From: Oscillospiraceae bacterium
GTDB taxonomy: Bacteria; Bacillota_A; Clostridia; Oscillospirales; Oscillospiraceae
Assembly: GCA_017415945.1 (NCBI GenBank)
Contig: JAFQDR010000003.1
Location: 1 to 6,769 of the forward strand
Direction of reading: 5' to 3'
DNA: 6,769 nucleotides
Shown: positions 1 through 5,600 of the stretch, one piece after another
Position numbering within the stretch: position 1 is the stretch's first letter
Layout: every line of letters begins with the position of its first letter
Program-made: the position numbers and the translations under genes
The notes under the pieces: model-generated
Told to the model about the DNA's origin: nothing
Databases searched by the model: none
Seen by the model: the letters and a program-made list of their open reading frames with translations, nothing else

Positions 1-195
1 GGACGCCATGACACCACGGGGGATAATGAAACTTGCTCACGCTCTCCCACGGACTTGAGGGGAAGCCCTGCGGCATACGCCAGCCCATTCGCAAAGGCAG
101 CGGTGCTGTGGAGTTATGACAGCCTTACCAAAGGCGGCTTGGATTATCCCCACTCGTCAGGGTGCGTGGCAAATATGACGGGAACAACGAAGTAA
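1..195 (+). other. Unassigned left-edge region: open frame to TAA at 193-195 or folded RNA
   Basis: Frame 1 is open from the window edge to a TAA at 193-195, giving 64 residues that end SGCVANMTGTTK, with the stop only 9 nt before a terminator-like hairpin. That is the layout of a gene end, so this may be the 3' end of a gene starting outside the window. I recognise no domain, and the residue composition is not convincingly protein-like. The same stretch also has RNA-like pairing: GGGGATAAT (19-27) is a perfect inverted match to ATTATCCCC (143-151), and inside it lie short hairpins at 58-69, 98-108 and 122-135. The two readings cannot be separated from one sequence. Confidence 0.3.
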
Positions 196-204
196 AACAA
201 AGTC

Positions 205-268
205 AAAACAGCCGTGCCGAACTCTGCCTATATGTATGTGGCTCCAATCCTTTCGGCACGGCTGTTTT
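205..268. terminator. 17-bp perfect inverted repeat, likely rho-independent terminator
   Basis: The arms 205-221 (AAAACAGCCGTGCCGAA) and 252-268 are exact reverse complements, separated by 30 nt. The GC-rich stem is flanked by A4 on the left and T4 on the right, so it could stop transcription in both directions. It sits just after the TAA at 193-195 and before the small gene at 356, so it probably separates upstream transcription from the recombinase module. The 30-nt loop is long for a terminator and the T-tract is short. A protein-binding or recombination role is therefore possible. Confidence 0.6.
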
Positions 269-282
269 CAAAATCAGATACC

Positions 283-312
283 ATGCGCTGACGGAACCCT
301 CTGTCAGCGTAT
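283..312. repeat. Compact 13-bp hairpin with tetraloop
   Basis: Positions 283-295 pair with 300-312 across a 4-nt loop (ACCC). There are 13 pairs, two of them G-U, with a fully matched core CGCTGAC/GTCAGCG. It lies 14 nt after the preceding terminator-like repeat and 44 nt before the ATG at 356. No run of T follows directly, so it is not a textbook terminator. It could be a leader structure for the small gene, an operator, or a recombinase or relaxase site. I see no clear promoter between it and the gene. Confidence 0.45.
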
Positions 313-355
313 TCATGTGATTTTGAACACTATTATGACAAGGAAGGAGACTATC

Positions 356-577
356 ATGGATCAGTTGAAATACCCCGAAAACAACAGCCACGATGTTCTT
401 GTAGACATCCGCGATGTGTCTGTTGACAAGGAACTGCCGAAAGAAGAACGTATTGCCGCTTTTGTACGCCAGATCAAAAATCCTTACCGTTTCCGCTGTG
501 GCAACTTTGTCATTAACGCCAGTTTTGCCGGAAACGGTACCACATTGGAAGAATGTCTGAAAGGAATTTTACGATGA
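356..577 (+). CDS. Small conserved hypothetical protein of ICE type (73 aa, possibly DUF6870)
   Basis: The start is ATG 356, chosen because AGGAAGGAG (341-349) lies 6 nt upstream. The frame stays open further left to 236, but that extension runs through the two hairpins and has no ribosome site. The 73-residue product is soluble, with no signal peptide or membrane segment. An acidic N-terminal half contains VDIRDVSVDK, followed by a basic helix-like stretch EERIAAFVRQI. The conserved-looking core NPYRFRCG is followed by short beta-like and helical stretches ending TTLEECLKGILR. From memory this resembles a small protein of clostridial integrative conjugative elements that recent Pfam releases call DUF6870; the family number is not certain. 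Function is unknown. Its place directly before the recombinase operon suggests a role in, or simple linkage to, element mobility. It may be transcribed separately, because a promoter lies just after its stop. Confidence 0.75.
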   Translation: MDQLKYPENNSHDVLVDIRDVSVDKELPKEERIAAFVRQIKNPYRFRCGNFVINASFAGNGTTLEECLKGILR

Positions 578-633
578 GCGACAAACTCGACTGCTCCTGT
601 GACAAGTGGTATAATAAAGACGGAAAAGGATAA
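574..633 (+). CDS. Possible 19-aa micro-ORF overlapping the preceding gene
   Basis: ATG 574 overlaps the TGA of the preceding gene (ATGA), a classic coupled arrangement, and AAAGGA (560-565) lies about 8 nt upstream. It would encode MSDKLDCSCDKWYNKDGKG, which contains a CxC pair, and ends TAA 631-633. The predicted promoter of the recombinase operon (587-615) lies inside it. It is too short to recognise and may be chance. Only conservation of the peptide across relatives would make it a gene. Confidence 0.2.
   Translation: MSDKLDCSCDKWYNKDGKG
587..615 (+). promoter_or_regulatory. Sigma-A type promoter of the recombinase operon (extended -10)
   Basis: The -10 is TATAAT at 610-615, a perfect consensus, preceded by TG at 607-608 (extended -10, TGGTATAAT). 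The best -35 is TCGACT at 587-592, four of six matches to TTGACA, with an ideal 17-nt spacer. Transcription would begin near 622, leaving a leader of about 80 nt before the ATG at 701. This promoter allows the three recombinases to be expressed independently of the upstream small gene. Confidence 0.6.
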
Positions 634-652
634 ACACTGACAACCGCATAAC

Positions 653-699
653 CACTCTTTTTGTTACGGGAGCATCCGGCTACGAAAGGAGTGCTTTTT
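653..699 (+). promoter_or_regulatory. Leader hairpin that covers the ribosome site of the first recombinase, with T-tract
   Basis: In RNA, 653-664 (CACTCTTTTTGT) can pair with 682-693 (ACGAAAGGAGTG) over 12 positions, two of them G-U. Three more pairs can form inside the loop (667-669 with 676-678). The right arm contains the ribosome site AAAGGAG (685-691) of the recombinase gene at 701, so the folded form should block translation. T5 (695-699) follows one base after the stem, so the structure may also act as a weak terminator or attenuator. No ATG-started leader peptide is seen between 622 and 700. Confidence 0.5.
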
Positions 700-700
700 C

Positions 701-2329
701 ATGCCTAAATTCAAAGCAACAGCTTACATTCGCCTGTCCTACACGGATGACCGTTCCAGCGAAAGTGACAGCGTATCCAACCAGCGCAAGCTCATCGAAA
801 ACTTTGTGGAACGAAACCCGGACATTGAAATTGTTTCAGAAAAGATTGACGACGGGTACAGTGGTATAATTTTTGATCGCCCAGCGTTTAAGGAAATGAT
901 GCAGGATGTAACCGATGGGAACATCAACTGTGTGATCGTCAAAGACCTATCGCGCCTTGGACGTGAGTATATCGAAACTGGACGGTATCTGCGGCGCATC
1001 TTTCCTGCCTACGGAGTGCGGTTTATCGCGATCACCGACAGCATCGACACCGCCCACGAAAACAGCGGCGACGATCTGACTGTATCAGTCAAAAACATTA
1101 TGAACGAAGCCTACTGCCGAGATATTTCCATCAAGACCCGTTCCTCCTTGGATATTAAGAGACGTAACGGCGATTTTGTAGGAGCGTTCACAGTGTACGG
1201 TTATATGAAATCCGAAGAAAATAAAAATCGGCTTGTACCCGATCCCTACGCTTCCCGCGTGGTGAAAGATATTTTCCGTATGCGCCTGGACGGCTCCAGC
1301 GCATTGCGGATTGCAAACGAACTGAATCGGCTCGGTATCCTCTCACCGTTGGCATACAAGAAAAACTGCGGTCTGCCATATGCGAAAAACGGCTATGCAG
1401 ATAAAGAGGACTGCAAATGGTCGGCTACTACAATCATCCGCATTTTGCAGGATGAAACCTATACCGGTGTGTTGGTACAGGGCAAGCAAGGAACACAGCA
1501 TTACAAAATCAAACAGATAGAACAACGTCCGGAATCCGAATGGATACGGATACCTGACGCCCATGAAGCACTTATCAGTAAACAGGACTTTGATCTTGTA
1601 CAGCGTATCCGCCGCCTGGACACCCGTACTTCCCCGAAAGAGGATACCGTGTATCTATTCTCCGGCATTTTGATCTGCGGCTGCTGCGGCTCTCGCATGA
1701 CCAGAAAAACCAACCGTGCAAACGGCAAGGAATACCACTATTATTATTGTCCCACCGGAAAGAAAAAAGGCTGTGACAGTCCCACGATGATCAAAGAAAG
1801 CGAACTGATTGAATGTGTCCGACTGAGCCTGAAATCCTACATAGACAATGTAGCCTGTCTGGAAACCATGCTCAAAAGTATCGACCAAAGCACCATCAAT
1901 CAGGCACTTATCCGGGAATATGCTGATCACATCAAATCAAACGAACAGCGTTTGGAGCAGGCAATGGAGTTCAAAAGCCGCCTGTATGAAAATCTTGTAA
2001 GCGGGATGCTGACCAAAGAGGAATATGCTGACTATAAGTCAAAGTACACCAAACAGGCTGAAAACATCCGTGAAAGTATCCGTGCGCTGCAAGAAAAACT
2101 GGAGGACATTCGGGAAAACAAAAGCGAGAGAAACCGCTGGATCAGCCATTTCACGCAGTTTTCCTCGCTTGAAACCTTAGACCGCAAGGCGGTTGTACAC
2201 ATGATTCAAAGCATCCATATTCTCAGCAAGACGGAGCTGAAAATTACATTCGCCTACGAAGATGAGTATGCCAAGGCATTGAAACTCGTCGCACAGGCTG
2301 AACAAATCGAATACAGAAAGGTGGGATAA
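701..2329 (+). CDS. Large serine recombinase 1 (site-specific integrase/resolvase family, 542 aa)
   Basis: First gene of a three-recombinase operon. ATG 701 follows AAAGGAG (685-691). The N-terminal resolvase-type catalytic domain (about residues 5-150) has YIRLS with the nucleophile Ser13 and Arg11, then DDGYSG at 51-56, FDRP at 58-61, and KDLSRLGR at 81-88 carrying the active-site arginines. The recombinase DNA-binding domain covers about 160-305, including WSATTIIRIL and YTGVLVQGK. A zinc-ribbon follows: Cys326 and Cys329 (with an extra Cys328) plus Cys350 and Cys358. The coiled-coil insertion is about 410-470, with LYENLVSGMLTKEEY at 428-442. The length fits large serine integrases and transposases such as TndX. 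Members cut both strands at att sites, form a phosphoserine link and rotate the ends to exchange DNA. No damage is visible. Compared with the other two, this one lacks the TGYY motif before the coiled coil. Confidence 0.95.
   Translation: MPKFKATAYIRLSYTDDRSSESDSVSNQRKLIENFVERNPDIEIVSEKIDDGYSGIIFDRPAFKEMMQDVTDGNINCVIVKDLSRLGREYIETGRYLRRIFPAYGVRFIAITDSIDTAHENSGDDLTVSVKNIMNEAYCRDISIKTRSSLDIKRRNGDFVGAFTVYGYMKSEENKNRLVPDPYASRVVKDIFRMRLDGSSALRIANELNRLGILSPLAYKKNCGLPYAKNGYADKEDCKWSATTIIRILQDETYTGVLVQGKQGTQHYKIKQIEQRPESEWIRIPDAHEALISKQDFDLVQRIRRLDTRTSPKEDTVYLFSGILICGCCGSRMTRKTNRANGKEYHYYYCPTGKKKGCDSPTMIKESELIECVRLSLKSYIDNVACLETMLKSIDQSTINQALIREYADHIKSNEQRLEQAMEFKSRLYENLVSGMLTKEEYADYKSKYTKQAENIRESIRALQEKLEDIRENKSERNRWISHFTQFSSLETLDRKAVVHMIQSIHILSKTELKITFAYEDEYAKALKLVAQAEQIEYRKVG
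2317..2324 (+). promoter_or_regulatory. Ribosome site fixing the TTG start of recombinase 2
   Basis: AAAGGTGG lies at the very end of recombinase 1, before its TAA (2327-2329), with 8 nt to TTG 2333. No in-frame ATG exists before the catalytic YVRLS motif of the second protein. TTG 2333 is therefore the only start that has both a ribosome site and a complete catalytic domain. Confidence 0.6.
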
Positions 2330-2332
2330 GCA

Positions 2333-3991
2333 TTGGCACGAAAGAGCAGAAAAGAAGCCGCTCAGACAGTATTGCCGCAAGCAGATACATCTTGCCATGC
2401 TGCTATTTATGTCCGTCTTTCTGTGGAAGATAAGCATACCCGCACCGCGTCGATTGAAACACAGCAGTTGATTATCAGTGCATATCTGGAACGCAACCCG
2501 GAGATCAGCGTTTATGATACCTATATCGACAACGGCGTGAGTGGCAGAACCTTTCACCGCCCAGCCTTTCAGCAGATGCTTTCCGATATTGAAGCCGGTC
2601 AGATAAACTGCGTGATTGTGAAAGACCTTTCCCGGCTCGGCAGAAATTCCATCGACACCGGCTATTATATCGAACAATATTTCCGACTCCGCAATATCCG
2701 CTTTATCTCGGTCACAGAAAATTATGACAGCAATGATCCAGATACTCATTCCGGCATCTTGCTTCCTTTGCGGAATATGATAAATGAAGCTTATGCACTC
2801 GATATCAGCCGCAAAATTAAGGCACAGCAACGACAGGCAATGAAAGACGGAAAATATGTAGGCGGTCGTACTCCTTATGGCTATGTAAAAGCACCGGATG
2901 ACTGCCATCAGTTAATTATTGACCCTGATGCCGCTGTGGTAGTACAAAAAATATTTCAATGGGCATCAGAGGGAGCAGGACTGAACACAATTGTTCTTCG
3001 GTTGAATGCGTGTGGCTATGTCACACCCAGCCATCATAAACAGTCACAGGGCATCATTGTGAATGATAACCTGATTGGTACAGGTAAATGGCAAACACGC
3101 ACAGTTGCAAAAATCCTCCGTTCTCCTGTCTATACCGGGGATCTGGTGCAGGGCGTCTCAAAAATTATTGACCACCAACAGGTAAAAGCTGATAAAGACG
3201 AGTGGACGATAGTACGGGATACCCATGAAGCCATCATTGACCACGATTTGTATGACCGCGTACAGAAGGTACTGGACACCACTGCCGATAAATACAAAGA
3301 CAAGGAGATCAACGCCTACACCCCAAACATTCTGAAGGGAAAGATTTTCTGCGCTGAATGCGGCGGTAATCTCCACCGTCAGCGGAATATCCGTAAAAAA
3401 TCTGCGGACATATACCGATACCACTGTATTACCCGCAGCCGTGTTGGAGAACACGCCTGTACCCACATTCAATCCATTCGTGAGGATGAACTGCTGGACA
3501 TTCTTTCCAATATGCTTCAGCGAGAACTGGATACTACCCTGGGTACGTATTCACTCTCATTAACAGAAGATACCGGGTACTATGCTGAACGCACAGAGAT
3601 ACAGGGAAAGATCACGAGCCGCAGACAGGAAATGGAGCGATTGCGTGGTTTGGTACGAAGCCTGTATGAGAATTATATCCGAAATGTGCTTACGTCAGAT
3701 GAGTATTTCGCATACAAGCAGAAATATGAAGCTGGGATAGAACGGTTATCCGAAGAAATCGTACAGCTTGAGAGCGGATTGAGCACTATAGAAAAGCAGA
3801 TCGCACAGTACAAAGAGTTAAAGCAGGACGCAGCAAACATCCGTGGCAACCCTGAACTGACTGCTGCCCTGATCGAACGTCTTATCGACCGTGTGGAGGT
3901 GACCGGAGATAATCAGATCACCGTCCGTTATCGCTTTCAGAGCGAATTCCAAAATTGTGAGGAGGTGTTGAACCTGTGCAGAAATATATAA
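2333..3991 (+). CDS. Large serine recombinase 2 (552 aa, TTG start)
   Basis: Starts at TTG 2333, three bases after the stop of recombinase 1, so the two are almost certainly co-transcribed and translationally coupled. A basic N-terminal extension of about 22 residues precedes the catalytic domain. Motifs: YVRLS with nucleophile Ser30 and Arg28, DNGVSG at 66-71, HRP at 75-77, and KDLSRLGR at 97-104. The recombinase domain is about 175-315 (YGYVKAPDD; TVAKILRSPVYTGDLVQG). The zinc-ribbon uses CAEC at 340-343 plus Cys365 and Cys376. The coiled coil is about 425-495, introduced by TGYYAER (414-420) and containing LYENYIRNVLTSDEY (444-458). All expected residues are present. It is clearly related to its neighbours but well diverged, so this is not a recent duplication. 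It presumably recombines the same element ends, either alone or together with the other two enzymes. Confidence 0.95.
   Translation: MARKSRKEAAQTVLPQADTSCHAAIYVRLSVEDKHTRTASIETQQLIISAYLERNPEISVYDTYIDNGVSGRTFHRPAFQQMLSDIEAGQINCVIVKDLSRLGRNSIDTGYYIEQYFRLRNIRFISVTENYDSNDPDTHSGILLPLRNMINEAYALDISRKIKAQQRQAMKDGKYVGGRTPYGYVKAPDDCHQLIIDPDAAVVVQKIFQWASEGAGLNTIVLRLNACGYVTPSHHKQSQGIIVNDNLIGTGKWQTRTVAKILRSPVYTGDLVQGVSKIIDHQQVKADKDEWTIVRDTHEAIIDHDLYDRVQKVLDTTADKYKDKEINAYTPNILKGKIFCAECGGNLHRQRNIRKKSADIYRYHCITRSRVGEHACTHIQSIREDELLDILSNMLQRELDTTLGTYSLSLTEDTGYYAERTEIQGKITSRRQEMERLRGLVRSLYENYIRNVLTSDEYFAYKQKYEAGIERLSEEIVQLESGLSTIEKQIAQYKELKQDAANIRGNPELTAALIERLIDRVEVTGDNQITVRYRFQSEFQNCEEVLNLCRNI
3959..3967 (+). 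promoter_or_regulatory. Strong ribosome site fixing the GTG start of recombinase 3
   Basis: GAGGAGGTG, a near-perfect match to the anti-Shine-Dalgarno complement, lies inside the end of recombinase 2, 8 nt before GTG 3976. It is the strongest ribosome site in the operon and supports the GTG start and the 16-nt gene overlap. Confidence 0.75.
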
Positions 3992-5502
3992 TTGCGCTGT
4001 ATATCCGCCTGTCTATTGAGGACTACAAATACGAAAGCATGAGTATTGAAAATCAACGGTTGGAACTGAACGCCTATGTCAGAACCATGCCGGAAGCCGA
4101 TTATGCCGAAATAATTGAGTTTGTGGACAACGGATTTACCGGTACGAATTTTGAACGTCCGCAGGTACAGAAACTCCTTGAAATGGTGCGCGAGAACAAA
4201 ATCGACTGCATCATCGTGAAAGACTTTTCACGCTTTGGGCGTAACAGCATTGAAACTCCGTATTTTCTTGAACGTGTATTTCCTCTGTTTCATACACGGT
4301 TTATTTCTCTCGGAAATGACTATGACAGTGCCAAACTCAAAGGCGACACCGGCGGTATGGATGTTGCCTTTCAGTATCTTATCAGTGAATACTACAGCCG
4401 CGATATGTCCATGAAAACCAAAAGTGCTAAGTATGCCAAAATGCAGCGCGGCGAGTATCAGAGCAAAATCTGTCCTTATGGCTACCGGAAAAGTGCGGAT
4501 GGCAGAATGGAACCCGATCCCGAAGCCGCAGAAGTAGTACAGTTGATTTTTCAGCTTGCTGCGGACGGCACAAATGCCACAGCTATTACAAAAGAACTAT
4601 ATAACCGTGGAATACCAACTCCCGGTGAATACAAGGCCGCGAGAGGAAACCATACGCATGATGTATCACGAAGTCGCGGTATATGGAGCAATTCCACCGT
4701 CCTGCGTATTCTGGAGGATGAACGGTATGCCGGGACATATGTTATCGGCAAACGCGCTGTTATCGAAGTCGGCGGTACAAGAAGCCGCAAAAGAGACCGA
4801 GACAAATGGTTCATCATACCCGATCACCATCCTGCCATTGTTGAGAAAGATCTTTTTGACAAGGTTCAGATGACTCAGCAGCGTTTTTCCATTCCCAATA
4901 AAAAGCAGCGGGATTATCCGCTCCGAAGCAAAGTGTTCTGTGGATGCTGCCACCATGCGCTTTCCAGAATCGCGCAAAAGACACCGTATTTCATGTGCCG
5001 TCACTCACAGGCAGACCCTTCAAGCCGTTGTTATTCTCTACGGGTAAATGCCGCTGAATTAGAACAGGCAGTATTCCAAACACTGAAAAAGCAACTGGAA
5101 CTGACTCTTTCATGCAGTACAGACGACAAGGCACAAACCGGTTATTATGTTGCCGAACGCTCAGAATATGAACGACAGGTAGAAGCCTTGGAGAATGACA
5201 AACAAAACCTGTTTGAACGCTTTGTCATGGGTGAGATAGATATGGATACTTATAAAGCGGAAAAGGCTGCGTATGACGAGATAATTACACGCACCAACAA
5301 TGCCTTTGCCGCCATAGCAACCCAGGCGAAACAGAAGCAGGAGGAACAGGAACGTCAAAACAGCCGAGGCGAGATTTGGTCTGCAATTACTGAATCTACC
5401 GGACTGACACCGGAACTGACCGATCTGCTGATTGAAAAAGTGATGGTGTATCCTGATAATCGCCTCGACATTATCTACAAAGTGAAAGACCTTTTTGAAT
5501 GA
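3976..5502 (+). CDS. Large serine recombinase 3 (508 aa, GTG start)
   Basis: Last gene of the operon. It overlaps recombinase 2 by 16 nt, which suggests coupled translation. The catalytic domain starts at once: YIRLS with nucleophile Ser13 and Arg11, DNGFTG at 51-56, ERP at 60-62, and KDFSRFGR at 82-89, a slightly variant arginine motif with Phe for Leu. The recombinase domain is about 160-305 (CPYGYRKSADG; STVLRILEDERYAGTYVIGKR). The zinc-ribbon has CGCC at 322-325 plus Cys341 and Cys352. The coiled coil is about 395-460, introduced by TGYYVAER (388-395) and containing LFERFVMGEIDMDTY (412-426). This TGYY/coiled-coil arrangement is shared with recombinase 2. The gene is intact and lies only about 90 bp from the point where the invaded integrase resumes, the usual position of an integrase beside its element end. 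Its last 32 nt are overlapped, on the other strand, by the foreign tail of the broken integrase. Confidence 0.95.
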   Translation: MQKYIIALYIRLSIEDYKYESMSIENQRLELNAYVRTMPEADYAEIIEFVDNGFTGTNFERPQVQKLLEMVRENKIDCIIVKDFSRFGRNSIETPYFLERVFPLFHTRFISLGNDYDSAKLKGDTGGMDVAFQYLISEYYSRDMSMKTKSAKYAKMQRGEYQSKICPYGYRKSADGRMEPDPEAAEVVQLIFQLAADGTNATAITKELYNRGIPTPGEYKAARGNHTHDVSRSRGIWSNSTVLRILEDERYAGTYVIGKRAVIEVGGTRSRKRDRDKWFIIPDHHPAIVEKDLFDKVQMTQQRFSIPNKKQRDYPLRSKVFCGCCHHALSRIAQKTPYFMCRHSQADPSSRCYSLRVNAAELEQAVFQTLKKQLELTLSCSTDDKAQTGYYVAERSEYERQVEALENDKQNLFERFVMGEIDMDTYKAEKAAYDEIITRTNNAFAAIATQAKQKQEEQERQNSRGEIWSAITESTGLTPELTDLLIEKVMVYPDNRLDIIYKVKDLFE

Positions 5503-5510
5503 CTAAATGA

Positions 5511-5562
5511 GAAAATCGACCTCGCAAATGCCGTATTCCAGACATCTGTAAGGTCGATTTTC
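5511..5562. terminator. 12-bp perfect inverted repeat after the recombinase operon
   Basis: GAAAATCGACCT (5511-5522) and AGGTCGATTTTC (5551-5562) match exactly, with a 28-nt loop that itself holds CAGA/TCTG arms (5539-5548). It lies 8 nt after the last recombinase stop. A T6 run (5571-5576) comes 8 nt after the stem on the plus strand, further away than in a classic terminator. It probably ends the operon transcript. Because it lies between the last recombinase and the element junction, it could also be part of the recombinase binding site. Confidence 0.5.
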
Positions 5563-5584
5563 CAATAAAATTTTTTGTCAGGTT

Positions 5585-5600
5585 CTTGACATACGGGTGG
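5585..5600. other. Candidate element end (insertion junction in the integrase gene)
   Basis: Reading the minus-strand integrase, family resemblance is complete up to HDLRH, whose last codon is 5599-5597. The next codons give PYVKNLTKNF and match nothing expected in any frame. The junction therefore lies at or just left of 5596. A GA dinucleotide occurs at 5588-5589. TnpX and TndX of Tn4451 and Tn5397 are known to cross over at GA, so this is a reasonable but unproven crossover point. The other end of the element is not in the window. Confidence 0.5.

Noticed and set aside
203..391. 62-codon minus-strand frame across the two hairpins
   Set aside because: It crosses the terminator-like repeat and the start of the small gene, and has no domain.
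2177..2908. 243-codon minus-strand open frame across the recombinase 1/2 boundary
   Set aside because: It is antisense to two clearly real genes and has no recognisable domain. Its length is explained by codon bias of the opposite strand.
4556..4873. 105-codon plus-strand frame inside recombinase 3
   Set aside because: It is an out-of-frame shadow of an intact recombinase; no ribosome site or family resemblance seen.
5471..5596. Simple frameshift as the cause of the broken integrase C-terminus
   Set aside because: Scanning the stretch after HDLRH I did not find an LGH-type box or a DTY-type tyrosine motif in the other minus-strand frames. Replacement by other DNA fits better than an indel.
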